From Desulfosporosinus sp. Tol-M (GTDB lineage Bacteria; Bacillota; Desulfitobacteriia; Desulfitobacteriales; Desulfitobacteriaceae): DNA of 62,847 nucleotides. This document shows, piece by piece, positions 7,862 through 16,586 of this stretch. Position 1 is the first letter of the stretch. Each line of letters starts with the position of its first letter. A program made the translations under genes and the position numbers. The DNA lies in the NCBI GenBank assembly GCA_000770645.1, contig JQID01000115.1, forward strand, positions 1-62,847, in the 5' to 3' direction. The notes under the pieces are model-generated. The model was given only the letters and a program-made list of their open reading frames with translations. It searched no databases and had not been told where the DNA came from.

Positions 7862-10800
7862 ACTTTTTTAATGTTAGCCAATCCGGCCAATTCTGTTTGA
7901 ACTTGTTCCAGGTAGTTTACGTCATAGCCATCCGCCAGGGCTGTGGCTAACCTGGAGTAATAGCCGGATACTTCCAAAAAAGCTTGCTCTCTAAGCTTTT
8001 GGCATTCAAGCTCAAACAATTCCTGCCAAAATTCTTTATGGGTATTACTGCATTCATTTAGCCAAGCCTTAATTTTGGGCTGGATCAGCTGCATAATCGT
8101 ATCCAGCATTTTAGCCCGACCTTGCCCCTCGACCCAGTCTTTAGGATTTTTATAGAGATCGGCCGTTTTAGAAAGAGAGTTGGTATCCCAGTTTAGAACA
8201 GGCGTTCCAGGCTCTTCCTGGGAAGGAATTTTGTGCTCGTTTGGCAAACTGCACTGTTGATCAGATTGGCTGACAAAGGCGGCATACTTATTTAAAACAA
8301 GGTCCAGGGTTTTTTGCACAAATCTCTCCATTCTAAGGGAGGTAGCATGGATCTCCTGGACCAGTTCAACTTCAATGTCCTGGAGAAAGTCCCCAATACA
8401 TTGCTGAACAGCAAGCTTAGGCTGCTCCTCTTTTGGCTTCTTTAGGATAAAAAAGTCTCGGTCAAACAGACCGGAATAACGATAGGAGAGTCTTTGATTA
8501 ACATAATAAATAAGTTCGTCAATCTCTTGGGCAATGTAACTTTCCTCCGCTAAAAGAGAAATCTGTTCTAAACCTGAAAGAATCGTTTGTTCAAGATTTC
8601 GGTAACCCTGCAGTTTTCTCGCTTTTTGAGAAGCATCGGATTGGGCTGCTTCCAATAAGCCATTCACCGACTGTAAGATCCTTTGAATTTCCTTGTTAGC
8701 AGATTCTACCGCTAAGTTGATCAACTCTTCTTCGATAAAGGTATAGAAACTTGTTTCAAAGAGTTTTAGCCCGGAAGCAAAGAGCGCCTTTTCCGGTTCC
8801 GGAAGACTCTCTTGCGGACTTAGCTTAAGGCGTCGGCGATAAAGCTGCTCTTCCTCAGGCTGAAGGTTTCCCTCAGCAGCCAGCTTTACCAAAAGAGCCA
8901 ACTGACTGGAAACCGGGAAGAGCCGTGGCCGAATAATATCACTGGTTCGTAAATTTTGTTCGACGTGTTTAAGGACCAGAGTTAATTCCTCAGGCGTTTG
9001 GGCCAAATCCGAGGCATTGACAATGAAAAAGAGCTTGTCCATTTCGAAGGTGTCTTTAACTTTACCCAATTGGGAAAGAAATTGGGCATCCGCCTTACAG
9101 AAAGGATTGTTATAGTAAGTGACAAATAGTACGGCATCGGCATTTTTAATATAATCAAAAGCAATATTGGTATGGCGGACATTCGTGGAATTAGATCCGG
9201 GCGTATCCACCAGTACTACCCCTAGTTCTGTTAACGGGCAGGAAAAGTACAGCTCAATGCCTTCCACAAAACAAGCCCTATCCTCTGAAACGACAAAATC
9301 ACGGAAATCAAGAAAATCGACGGTTAGCTCTTCGCCTAAGTGCTCCAGTAAAGAGGATTGATCGCGCGCAACAGCCTTGAGAAAACTCAAGTATGGTTTT
9401 GCTTCGAGCGGGACATCCTGGGTGTCTAAGCCGGGAATTTGGCGTAAAGCTTGGGTTAAGTCTGTTGCGGTTAACCCAAATACCGCTAAGGACGATAGCA
9501 CATCAGTGGTCAGATCAGGAAGACTCTTTAATTTTACTTTGGTAGTGCCATGAGGATATCGGTCAGTTGGGGGTAAAATTTTATTGATAGTGGCAGTCGT
9601 GGGATTCGGAGAAACCGGAAGCACTGAATCTCCAAGCAGAGCGTTAGCCAGGGAGGATTTTCCCGCGCTAAAAGCACCGAAAAGGGCGACTGTAAATAAA
9701 TTATTTTCTAAGCGGGCAATCCTTTGACGGAGAGATTTTACCCTTAAACTAAAACCTGGTAAAGGGGCTACTAAATCAGAGCAGATCGTTAAATCCTGGA
9801 CAGTTTCCCATAGTTTCGGGTGTCCCCTTCGCACCGTTGCAGCTGAGGTTTTATTTTTTAACCCGGGAAATTCGCTTTGGGAAGAATTGATATTCCCCCG
9901 CAGCCCCATATATCCTTTTTGACGATCCGCCTGCTGACGACTTGCCTTTAAAGCTTGATCCCTGTTCGAGTCAGGTAGTTTATCGTCTGTCCAGAGACGA
10001 TCTTCCGTAAATTGCGAAGATGCCTGCTCCCAGAAGGTTAGCAGTTCCGCCATATGATTGTTGTGGAGCACATCAAGTCTATTTAATTCCGCTAGTGAGC
10101 CAAGCATCCGTCTGTGGTCCTCTAATTGTTCCTGAAGGCTCGGTAATTCCCGGTGGGTTTTTTGATTTGCGGCTTCCTGAGCGCGTTCGATCCACTTTTT
10201 ACCGCTTTGCCGATAAACGGATTTGAGGGCAACGTCTAAGTCGTTGGTATAGTTCATGACATATTCTCCGGAAACCATAGCCCCGGGACGTATTGTTTGA
10301 AGCAAAAGTTCAGGTTCAAACGATACGTTCATTTGAGATACCTGATCGACGTAGCTTTCTGCCGGCAGGTCATAGCGAGCAGGTATTTCCGCTAATATTT
10401 TGCGCAAATGCCAGGTTATGTTTGCTTCTGAGCGGGTTGCCAGTTCCGTAAAAAGTTTGTTAAGGCGTTGCTCCTGCTCGGATTTCGTTTTAGCTGAACT
10501 GGCAAAAAAACCGGCTTTAAAACCGGGCTGTCTGGAACTAAGCACATGTTTGGCCAGTTCCCGCGTTTCATAACTAAACAAACGAGCATTTTCCAAGAGC
10601 TGGTTTACCTCTGTCATAATTTCAGAATCGATGGTTTCTGCCAAAGCGGTTAACATCCGGATTTGCTTTTCCAGATCCTGAAAAGCAAACAAGACTTCCT
10701 GCTCATTAATGGCTTGTTCTCTGACCCAAAGATGAGGTTCACGCAGAACCTCTTGCTGTTCAGAGAAAAAGCTGCTATGGCGCTGTAGTACCTGACGTAC

Positions 10801-11613
10801 AGAGCGGATGACCGTTGAAATTACAAGTTTCGCTCCTCCTGAGCGCAACGCAGTTAACATTTTTTCCAACTGCTCCAATTGGCAAGCGGGGGATTTATCC
10901 TCTGTCAGACTGGTAAAATATACTCTTAGTGGTTTCAAGTCCCATTGTTTCAAGCCCTGGGTTAGCTTAGTATAAAAATCGGCCAGAGAAAGCTCCAAGT
11001 CAACATGTTTATCTATTTGATTAACGATCAGTACGTAGGGAATTTCACGAGCTTGCAGGGTTTTCAAAAAACTGAAATTCACCTGAGATTCAACATGATT
11101 GTAATCCGTTACGTAAATCACCACATCCGCCAAGAGCAGGAGGGGATTTGCCGCCTGCTCATGCCCGCTCTCAATGGAATCAATTCCAGGGGTGTCAATC
11201 AAACTTAGGCCCTCCGGAGTTGCCCAAAAAAGCTTCAGGCATTCCAATTTTGGATCCTGACATAACGCATGGAACTGCTCACGCTCCGGTAAAGCAACCC
11301 TGGTAGGGGGCTTGTACTTTGGCCATATCCCTATATTTAATGATTTACCCGGTCTGATGTACACGGAATTCTTACTTGAAGACAGTGGACTTACCGGCAG
11401 GAGGTTATCCTCACCTATTAACACGTTTAATAACCTGGATTTGCCTGAAGAGACATAACCATAGCAGGCTACAGCAACTTCCTGGCGTTCGAGTTTTAAT
11501 TTAAGGGTGTTGAGAATCCGGGCATTCAGCTTGTCTCCACACCTTTGCAAGTTTTCATAGAGCTTATCCAGATATGAATCCAAGTTAACTTGACTAAGTT
11601 CTTTAGTAGCCAT
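7858..11613 (-). CDS. Dynamin-family double GTPase (DynA-like)
   Basis: About 1,250 residues carrying two complete dynamin GTPase modules in tandem. The first has P-loop 'GYVSSGKS' near residue 55, 'SLIDTPGIDS' and 'LIVNQIDKH'. The second has P-loop 'GAFSAGKSSLANALLG' near residue 650, 'VLVDTPGSNS' and 'FIVNASD'. Helical, coiled-coil-rich stretches follow each. This layout matches Bacillus DynA, a membrane-fusing protein that protects membranes against phage and pore-forming stress. The start chosen is ATG 11613, just after a GGGGGTA site; the open frame begins four codons earlier. It is convergent with MATE and has no obvious partner gene. Confidence 0.9.
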   Translation of the reverse strand: MATKELSQVNLDSYLDKLYENLQRCGDKLNARILNTLKLKLERQEVAVACYGYVSSGKSRLLNVLIGEDNLLPVSPLSSSKNSVYIRPGKSLNIGIWPKYKPPTRVALPEREQFHALCQDPKLECLKLFWATPEGLSLIDTPGIDSIESGHEQAANPLLLLADVVIYVTDYNHVESQVNFSFLKTLQAREIPYVLIVNQIDKHVDLELSLADFYTKLTQGLKQWDLKPLRVYFTSLTEDKSPACQLEQLEKMLTALRSGGAKLVISTVIRSVRQVLQRHSSFFSEQQEVLREPHLWVREQAINEQEVLFAFQDLEKQIRMLTALAETIDSEIMTEVNQLLENARLFSYETRELAKHVLSSRQPGFKAGFFASSAKTKSEQEQRLNKLFTELATRSEANITWHLRKILAEIPARYDLPAESYVDQVSQMNVSFEPELLLQTIRPGAMVSGEYVMNYTNDLDVALKSVYRQSGKKWIERAQEAANQKTHRELPSLQEQLEDHRRMLGSLAELNRLDVLHNNHMAELLTFWEQASSQFTEDRLWTDDKLPDSNRDQALKASRQQADRQKGYMGLRGNINSSQSEFPGLKNKTSAATVRRGHPKLWETVQDLTICSDLVAPLPGFSLRVKSLRQRIARLENNLFTVALFGAFSAGKSSLANALLGDSVLPVSPNPTTATINKILPPTDRYPHGTTKVKLKSLPDLTTDVLSSLAVFGLTATDLTQALRQIPGLDTQDVPLEAKPYLSFLKAVARDQSSLLEHLGEELTVDFLDFRDFVVSEDRACFVEGIELYFSCPLTELGVVLVDTPGSNSTNVRHTNIAFDYIKNADAVLFVTYYNNPFCKADAQFLSQLGKVKDTFEMDKLFFIVNASDLAQTPEELTLVLKHVEQNLRTSDIIRPRLFPVSSQLALLVKLAAEGNLQPEEEQLYRRRLKLSPQESLPEPEKALFASGLKLFETSFYTFIEEELINLAVESANKEIQRILQSVNGLLEAAQSDASQKARKLQGYRNLEQTILSGLEQISLLAEESYIAQEIDELIYYVNQRLSYRYSGLFDRDFFILKKPKEEQPKLAVQQCIGDFLQDIEVELVQEIHATSLRMERFVQKTLDLVLNKYAAFVSQSDQQCSLPNEHKIPSQEEPGTPVLNWDTNSLSKTADLYKNPKDWVEGQGRAKMLDTIMQLIQPKIKAWLNECSNTHKEFWQELFELECQKLREQAFLEVSGYYSRLATALADGYDVNYLEQVQTELAGLANIKKV

Positions 11614-11747
11614 CATTACCCCCATTACATTCTGCCTATGAATTATCCAATCGTTATTCGATCCTATTATTCTTCGCTATAAAGTAACAATTTTCCTGCT
11701 TATTTTGATAGGTTCCAATGCATTCTGAAGGCCCACTGAAACATAAA

Positions 11748-11777
11748 AGAACCATGACCTTCCAAAGATCATGGTTT
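11748..11777 (-). terminator. Terminator after the small basic ORF
   Basis: Stem AACCATGA / TCATGGTT with an eleven-base loop, followed on the minus strand by TTCTTTTAT. Its right arm closely resembles that of the hairpin at 14641. Confidence 0.55.
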
Positions 11778-11786
11778 CCGGCAGGG

Positions 11787-11906
11787 TTATTTATTAGTAC
11801 TGTGTTGCTTATTAGGTAACTTTTTGTTTGGTTGCCTTTTACCTTGCTTTTTGTTATTTTGTTCGGTCTTTTCCTGTGCATCGAGTAACTTATCCAATTT
11901 ATCCAT
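11787..11906 (-). CDS. Small basic hypothetical protein (39 aa)
   Basis: An ATG preceded by a strong AAGGAGG site (six-base spacing) opens a 39-residue frame beginning MDKLDKLLDAQEKTEQNNKK. The rest is almost entirely Lys, Gln, Asn and Pro and ends QHSTNK. Its own hairpin terminator follows. Composition suggests a nucleic-acid-binding or spore-core peptide, but I recognise no family. It lies alone between the dynamin gene and the ABC operon. Confidence 0.55.
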   Translation of the reverse strand: MDKLDKLLDAQEKTEQNNKKQGKRQPNKKLPNKQHSTNK

Positions 11907-11999
11907 CGATGGTCCTCCTTGATAATGGAACTTCATTATTACTTTAACCAGACTTTCTCGAAAACATGTGCTTACTGTAATATTGGTTAATGCGTTCGT

Positions 12000-12773
12000 T
12001 CAGTTCCCCTTGAGATGCTGCCAACGGCAAAGGGTCGTTTCCAAGAGATCCACGACAATAAATAAACTGACCCCCAGTAGAGCCATCATAATGATTCCGG
12101 CAAACATCTCATCCGGAGCCGCCCGGCTCCACGAATCCATAATGAAATAACCTAATCCCTCGGTTGTAGCAAACGACTCGGCAAAGAACAAAACAGCAAT
12201 CGCTGTCCCCATACTCAGGCGAAGAGAAGTCAGAATATCGGGCAAACTTGCCGGCAAGAGCACGTACCGGTAGACTTGAGCTCGGTTTCCGCCCAGAGAA
12301 CGTAGGGAAGAAACCGTTTCAGCCGTTACTTTGCGAACAGCATCGCGTGTTGTAACTAATATTTGAAAACAGACGATCAATGTAATGAGGAAAATCTTCG
12401 AGCGATCTTCAAGTCCGAGAAACAAGAGGATCAATGGGAGAAAGACAATCTTTGGGATGGGATAGATTATATAAACCAAAGGGGCCAGGAACCTGTCAAT
12501 CCGCCGTTCATATCCCATAATCAATCCGAGGGGAAGACCAATCAGTAACGAGAGTAACGTAGATAGGACGACTCGATACGTGCTGACCCAAAGGTGTCTC
12601 CCGAGGTCCGCTTCGAACAGCAAGCGAGAGGTGGCGCATATAGCTGCCTGAGGTGTCGGTAACAGGGGCGTATTAAAGCTCCAGGCGGCATACAGCCAGA
12701 GTATTAACAAAAATAAAGCAGCTCCCAAATATCCAAAGAACTGTCCCGGAAATTCTCTTCCTTGCCGGCTCAT
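12000..12773 (-). CDS. ABC transporter permease (TauC/SsuC type)
   Basis: 257 residues with about six membrane helices and the EAA loop 'VSSLRSLGGNRAQVYRYVLLPASLPDILTSLRLSMGTAI', which docks to the ATPase. It is of the taurine/sulfonate/nitrate permease family. It overlaps the upstream ATPase gene by four bases (ATGA at 12770-12773) and is last in a three-gene operon of binding protein, ATPase and permease. The ligand is not determinable; related systems import sulfonates, nitrate or pyrimidine thiamine precursors. Confidence 0.9.
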   Translation of the reverse strand: MSRQGREFPGQFFGYLGAALFLLILWLYAAWSFNTPLLPTPQAAICATSRLLFEADLGRHLWVSTYRVVLSTLLSLLIGLPLGLIMGYERRIDRFLAPLVYIIYPIPKIVFLPLILLFLGLEDRSKIFLITLIVCFQILVTTRDAVRKVTAETVSSLRSLGGNRAQVYRYVLLPASLPDILTSLRLSMGTAIAVLFFAESFATTEGLGYFIMDSWSRAAPDEMFAGIIMMALLGVSLFIVVDLLETTLCRWQHLKGN

Positions 12774-13525
12774 CCAACCGTCCCCCCTTCCAGGAGAGAA
12801 CGGACATATCTCGTCTTCTGGAAAAATTCCGATGTCTGACGATAGTCATTTTGCGCAACAAGAGGATTAAGTATTTCGCCCATGACTTGAGTGGGGCGGC
12901 CATCCGCCAGCACTAAGATGCGACTGCCTAGAAAAACAGCCTCTTCAATACTGTGAGTTACTAAAACAGTTGTTAACTTCTGTTCCTGCCAGATTTCTAA
13001 TAATAGTTTTTGCAGTCGTTCACGGGTCAAGGCATCGAGGGCTGACAAAGGTTCATCCATTAAGAGCAAATCCGGTTGTAAGGTTAACGCCCGGGCCAAA
13101 GCCACTCTTTGTCTTTGCCCTCCGCTCAACTGACTGGGAAAATGATTCTTCACTTCCCACAAGCCCATTTTGTGGAGCATTTCTTCGACTGTTCCATGAT
13201 ACATCCGCTTAGGCATATGCCGAACCCGCAAACCTAAACTAACATTTTGCTCCACATTAAGCCAGGGAAAGAGCCCATATTCCTGCAGAATAAAGGCTGT
13301 TTTCCGCCGGGTACCTTTCACCGGCTCATCCCAAATTCTGATCTCCCCGCCTGTTGGTTGCAATAACCCGGCTAAGAGATAAAGGAGGGTGCTCTTGCCG
13401 CAGCCTGACGCGCCTATTAAAACTAAGCTTTCTCCTTGTTCAACTTTCAAGCTAAAATCGTCATAGACCTTGACCTGTGACGCTCCTTGAACATAAGCCA
13501 GATCACAATGAGAAACTTCAATCAC
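12770..13525 (-). CDS. ABC transporter ATP-binding protein (TauB/SsuB type)
   Basis: 251 residues with Walker A 'LIGASGCGKSTLLYLLAG', Q-loop 'AFILQEYGLFPWLNV', signature 'LSGGQRQRVALARAL', Walker B 'LLLMDEPLSALD' and the switch histidine in 'VLVTHSIEEA'. The Q-loop and 'TRERLQKLLLEIW' region are typical of the taurine/nitrate subfamily. It energises import by the permease encoded directly downstream. The gap to the binding-protein gene is three bases, so the genes are co-transcribed. Confidence 0.93.
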   Translation of the reverse strand: MIEVSHCDLAYVQGASQVKVYDDFSLKVEQGESLVLIGASGCGKSTLLYLLAGLLQPTGGEIRIWDEPVKGTRRKTAFILQEYGLFPWLNVEQNVSLGLRVRHMPKRMYHGTVEEMLHKMGLWEVKNHFPSQLSGGQRQRVALARALTLQPDLLLMDEPLSALDALTRERLQKLLLEIWQEQKLTTVLVTHSIEEAVFLGSRILVLADGRPTQVMGEILNPLVAQNDYRQTSEFFQKTRYVRSLLEGGTVG

Positions 13526-13528
13526 AGG

Positions 13529-14515
13529 TTATTCTCCCCTTATATTGGAATCTACTAAATCTTGATAGCTGTAAGCTTGGGGAAGGAGCTTCTTCTCAAC
13601 CATCCATTTCATAATACCATTGATTTCTTTCTCTGTTGGAAGCTGAAGCTTCGAAAAGGTAGGCATTTTATAGCTTTCCTTTAACTCAGCAGGGATTTGG
13701 GTTTTTTCGAAAAAAAGACTGCGATATTGATCGGGATTGTTATTTAACGCTTGTCCGGCGGATCCATAAGCTTTTACGGCAGCTATAATTCCAGCAGGAT
13801 TCTCCTGAATACTACCGGTCCGAAATATGAAAACGGTCTGGGAAATATTCCGGTACGTATCATCAATAATCAGATGGGCTCCCTTGGCTTGAGCCAGGGA
13901 AGCCAGAGGATCAGGAAGGCAAGCGGCATTGATCTGGTCCGATAGTAACATATCTGTACGAACAGGCATTTTAGGGATCGACATCTTCTTCACATCGCTG
14001 AGCAGAACTCCGTGATCCAGAAGCATTTGATCGCTTACATAGTCGATGATCGAGTTCTGCGATATCCCCAGGGTCGCTCCTTTTAATCCTGCCATGTCTT
14101 TAATACTCGACTTGGGTGAGGATAAAATCGCAAAACGTCCTTCTTGAGGAGTTGCTCCAAGCCCGATCGAAGCAATCTTCACCTCGGTTCCGACTTTCTT
14201 TAACAAAGCCACGGCTATCAAATCCGCAACTTCTCCGTCAATTTGTCCTGCTTGCAATGCTGTATCCCGCTCCAGGGCACTCGCAAAGGTGATGAGTTCT
14301 ACTTGAACTCCTTCTTTGGCATAGAGGCCATCTTTTTCGGCAACATAGAACGGCAAGTTATCCTCAATGGGCAACACCCCAATTTTAACCGTTTTCCCGA
14401 CGCTTTTAGCTGGTTGATTATTTTCCGGGGCCTTAGTTGCGGCGCAACCGGAAACAACGATGGCCAGACAAAGAACGATACTAAAAATACTAAACCGAAA
14501 ATTAAGTTTTCCCAT
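13529..14515 (-). CDS. ABC transporter substrate-binding lipoprotein (NMT1/TauA-like)
   Basis: A 328-residue type II periplasmic-binding-fold protein. A lipoprotein signal ends at 'LAIVVSGCAATK' (lipobox Cys at about residue 24), so it should be anchored outside the membrane. The body starts 'KIGVLPIEDNLPFYVAEKDGLYAKEGVQVELI', typical of the NMT1/THI5-like family that includes taurine, nitrate, sulfonate and HMP binders. It is the first gene of the operon, with an AGGAGT site upstream of ATG. Confidence 0.9.
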   Translation of the reverse strand: MGKLNFRFSIFSIVLCLAIVVSGCAATKAPENNQPAKSVGKTVKIGVLPIEDNLPFYVAEKDGLYAKEGVQVELITFASALERDTALQAGQIDGEVADLIAVALLKKVGTEVKIASIGLGATPQEGRFAILSSPKSSIKDMAGLKGATLGISQNSIIDYVSDQMLLDHGVLLSDVKKMSIPKMPVRTDMLLSDQINAACLPDPLASLAQAKGAHLIIDDTYRNISQTVFIFRTGSIQENPAGIIAAVKAYGSAGQALNNNPDQYRSLFFEKTQIPAELKESYKMPTFSKLQLPTEKEINGIMKWMVEKKLLPQAYSYQDLVDSNIRGE

Positions 14516-14640
14516 TTAATCTCGATACTCCTATTCTTCATTATTATTGCTCTATAGTTCAACTATTATTAGTTTCGACAAAGAGGTTGGGATTCCTCCT
14601 TGCCCGGAATTCAAGACTTATTTGACTTACGGACAAAACA

Positions 14641-14668
14641 AAACATGATCGCAAAAGATCATGGTTTT
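14641..14668. terminator. Perfect hairpin in the divergent intergenic region
   Basis: AAACATGATC / GATCATGGTTT pair around a GCAAAA loop, with T-rich sequence on the minus-strand side (GTTTTGTTTTG). It lies upstream of both the ABC operon (minus) and arsR (plus). It could be an early terminator or attenuator of the ABC leader or a relic terminator of a lost gene. Confidence 0.45.
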
Positions 14669-14680
14669 GTGAACAACCGC

Positions 14681-14738
14681 TATATAGACAGTTATCTATA
14701 TAACGATTATAATATGGATATAGACAGTAATCTATATC
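14681..14738 (+). promoter_or_regulatory. Promoter with two ArsR-type operators
   Basis: A -35 TAGACA (14685-14690), a 17-bp spacer and a perfect -10 TATAAT (14708-14713) precede arsR. Two near-identical palindromes flank the -10. Site 1 is 14681-14702 and site 2 is 14717-14738. Each has the form ATATAGA-CAGTWA-TCTATAT. Site 1 covers the -35 and site 2 covers the expected transcription start, so a bound dimer would block RNA polymerase. The 12-2-12-like symmetry is standard for ArsR/SmtB repressors. Confidence 0.75.
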
Positions 14739-14765
14739 TGCTTCAAAAAGATTTCGGAGGTTTTT

Positions 14766-15104
14766 ATGAAGTATAGTTATGCAGAATATGTTTTATTATT
14801 TAAGGCAATAGCCGATCAGACACGTCTGAACATAGTAGACTTACTTTCTGACGGCGAAAAGTGTGCCTGTCAACTATTGGATAATTTCAAGATTACCCAA
14901 CCAACTTTATCATATCATATGAGGATTCTGTGCGATAGCGGGATTGTTGATGGAAGGCGTGAAGGGGCATGGATGTATTATCGTATTAATGGTGCTGTTA
15001 TTGAAAATATCACTGAGTTTTTAGGAAAGATTAAATCTAATAATGAACAATGTATAAGAATGTCGGATAATAATTGTAATTGTCATGTAGAGGTGAACAT
15101 TTAA
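14766..15104 (+). CDS. arsR: ArsR/SmtB-family metalloregulator
   Basis: 112 residues with a winged helix: 'LFKAIADQTRLNIVDLLSDGEKCACQLLDNFKITQPTLSYHMRILCDSGIVDGRREGAWMYYRI'. The recognition helix is 'QPTLSYHMRIL'. Cys33 and Cys35 (EKCACQLL) match the alpha3 arsenite-sensing pair, and a cysteine-rich tail ('CIRMSDNNCNCH') could add a third ligand. It is expected to leave DNA on As(III)/Sb(III) binding. It is the first gene of a likely arsR-arsC-hgcA-hgcB operon, overlaps arsC by one base (TAATG), and faces two operators in its promoter. Confidence 0.93.
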   Translation: MKYSYAEYVLLFKAIADQTRLNIVDLLSDGEKCACQLLDNFKITQPTLSYHMRILCDSGIVDGRREGAWMYYRINGAVIENITEFLGKIKSNNEQCIRMSDNNCNCHVEVNI

Positions 15105-15511
15105 TGAATAAAGCAAAGGTAGCCTTTGTTTGTGTACACAACTCTTGCCGTTCACAGATCGCTGAAGCCTTAGGAAAGAAGCTAGCAGCAAATGTCTTTG
15201 AATCATACTCAGCGGGTACTGAAACAAAACCTTATATTAACAAGGATGCGGTTAGGATAATCAAACAACTTTATGATATTGATATGGAAAAGACGCAGTT
15301 TTCAAAGCTTATTTCTGATATACCACAGCCTGATATTGTAATAACTATGGGATGTAATGTAAATTGTCCTTATTTGCCGTGCAAGTACAGAGAGGATTGG
15401 GGTCTGGGAGATCCAACAGGAAAAAGTGATGATGAATTTCAAAAAACGGCCAGGACAATAGAACGTAAAATTTTAGAGCTTAAGGAAAGAGTGCTAAATA
15501 ACCAATTTTAG
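15104..15511 (+). CDS. arsC: Arsenate reductase, thioredoxin-coupled LMW-PTP type
   Basis: 135 residues of the low-molecular-weight phosphatase fold. The P-loop is C10-VHNSC-R16, the catalytic Asp region is 'LGDPTG' (about 102-106), and redox cysteines are Cys84, Cys88 and Cys93 in 'MGCNVNCPYLPC'. It reduces arsenate to arsenite using thioredoxin, in the cytoplasm. The ATG at 15104 shares a base with the arsR stop and has AGAGGTG upstream. No arsB/acr3 efflux pump follows. Instead, 28 bases later, come hgcA and hgcB. Confidence 0.93.
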   Translation: MNKAKVAFVCVHNSCRSQIAEALGKKLAANVFESYSAGTETKPYINKDAVRIIKQLYDIDMEKTQFSKLISDIPQPDIVITMGCNVNCPYLPCKYREDWGLGDPTGKSDDEFQKTARTIERKILELKERVLNNQF

Positions 15512-15539
15512 TGTCTATATCATTAGAAGAGGTGCCGAT

Positions 15540-16586
15540 ATGGAAATAACCATCAGGGAATTGAAAGTGATGCAAACCTCAGCTGAATTGACGTTTAGTG
15601 ATGTTTTAGGTAGTTGGAAAGCTCGTTGGGGAATTAACAGAATGAACTATATTGTGGAACCTGGTCTTTATAGGGTGGGGAAACCAGATAGTAATTCTCT
15701 TGTCCTGGTTTCAGCTAATTATAAAATGAGCTTTGATAGTTTAAGAAAAGAATTGAATGGCTTAAACGCCTGGATTTTAGTGCTGGATACCAAGGGCATA
15801 AATGTATGGTGTGCTGCCGGAAAGGGAACCTTTGGGACCCAAGAGCTTCTCAACCGGATTGCTATAGTACAATTGGAGAAGTTTGTGTCTCACAAAACAG
15901 TTATCGTACCACAATTGGGCGCACCGGGGATAAGTGCCCATTTGGTTGCCAAGTTTTCCGGTTTTAAAGTGGTTTATGGACCGGTGAGGGCCAAGGATAT
16001 CAAAGAGTTTATCAATACGGGAATGAAAGCTACTGCAGAAATGCGGACGGTCAGGTTTAGTGCCTATGATCGCTTGGTTTTGACGCCAATAGAATTAGTC
16101 GGTGCCTGCAAAGCTTCCCTGATGATTTTTGGGGTACTCTTTTTATTAAATCTCCTTGGTCTGGGGCCTTTCGGAAGCGTTGATTTTTATGCCTATATGG
16201 GTGCAGTCATTGTAGGATGTGTTTTAACCCCGGTTTTGCTGCCGTGGATTCCAGGCAAAGCTTTCGCGTGGAAAGGGTGGTTATTGGGATTTATTTGGGT
16301 GATCGTTGTTTATATGCTTAATGGATGGAATGGATGGAATGGATGGAATGGATGGATAACCGTTCCCCAGAATAGCATTTGGAGAGTGCTGGGATATTTA
16401 CTGATTCTTCCTTCCGTAGCTGCTTTTTTGGCGATGAACTTTACAGGTGCTTCAACATTTACTTCCTTTTCAGGCGTCTTGAAAGAGATGAAAATAGCTC
16501 TTCCACTGATAATTATCTCGATAGCCTTAGGAATAATCCTGATTTTGCTTAACAATTTTTTTGAACTTAAAGGAGTTGTTATTTAA
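15540..16586 (+). CDS. hgcA: Mercury-methylation corrinoid membrane protein HgcA
   Basis: 348 residues. An N-terminal cobalamin-binding domain (about 30-165) carries the diagnostic cap-helix N88-VWCAAGK95, whose Cys91 is the lower-axial ligand candidate for cobalt. Five hydrophobic helices follow (about 185-345). HgcA transfers a methyl group from methyl-corrinoid to Hg(II), giving methylmercury, and is re-reduced by HgcB encoded next. A 9-bp repeat gives Asn-Gly-Trp four times at residues 261-272, between membrane helices. The 28-bp gap to arsC and AGAGGTG site argue for co-transcription with the ars genes. The cap-helix motif plus adjacent hgcB make the assignment firm. Confidence 0.95.
   Translation: MEITIRELKVMQTSAELTFSDVLGSWKARWGINRMNYIVEPGLYRVGKPDSNSLVLVSANYKMSFDSLRKELNGLNAWILVLDTKGINVWCAAGKGTFGTQELLNRIAIVQLEKFVSHKTVIVPQLGAPGISAHLVAKFSGFKVVYGPVRAKDIKEFINTGMKATAEMRTVRFSAYDRLVLTPIELVGACKASLMIFGVLFLLNLLGLGPFGSVDFYAYMGAVIVGCVLTPVLLPWIPGKAFAWKGWLLGFIWVIVVYMLNGWNGWNGWNGWITVPQNSIWRVLGYLLILPSVAAFLAMNFTGASTFTSFSGVLKEMKIALPLIIISIALGIILILLNNFFELKGVVI
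16320..16355 (+). repeat. In-frame 9-bp tandem repeat (aatggatgg x4) in hgcA
   Basis: Four perfect copies of AATGGATGG encode Asn-Gly-Trp four times. The unit is divisible by three, so copy-number changes alter length but not reading frame. Confidence 0.95.

Noticed and set aside
11654..11881. Minus-strand ORF of 75 codons
   Set aside because: It overlaps the better-signalled 39-residue ORF in another frame and runs through that gene's terminator.
14516..14640. Possible riboswitch in the leader of the ABC binding-protein gene
   Set aside because: The GC-rich tract on the minus strand does not match the TPP or any other riboswitch consensus I know; only the hairpin at 14641 is supportable.
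16310..16555. Minus-strand ORF containing His-Pro-Phe repeats
   Set aside because: It is the complement of the NGW repeat in hgcA. The repeat drives the open frame, and hgcA is certain on the plus strand.
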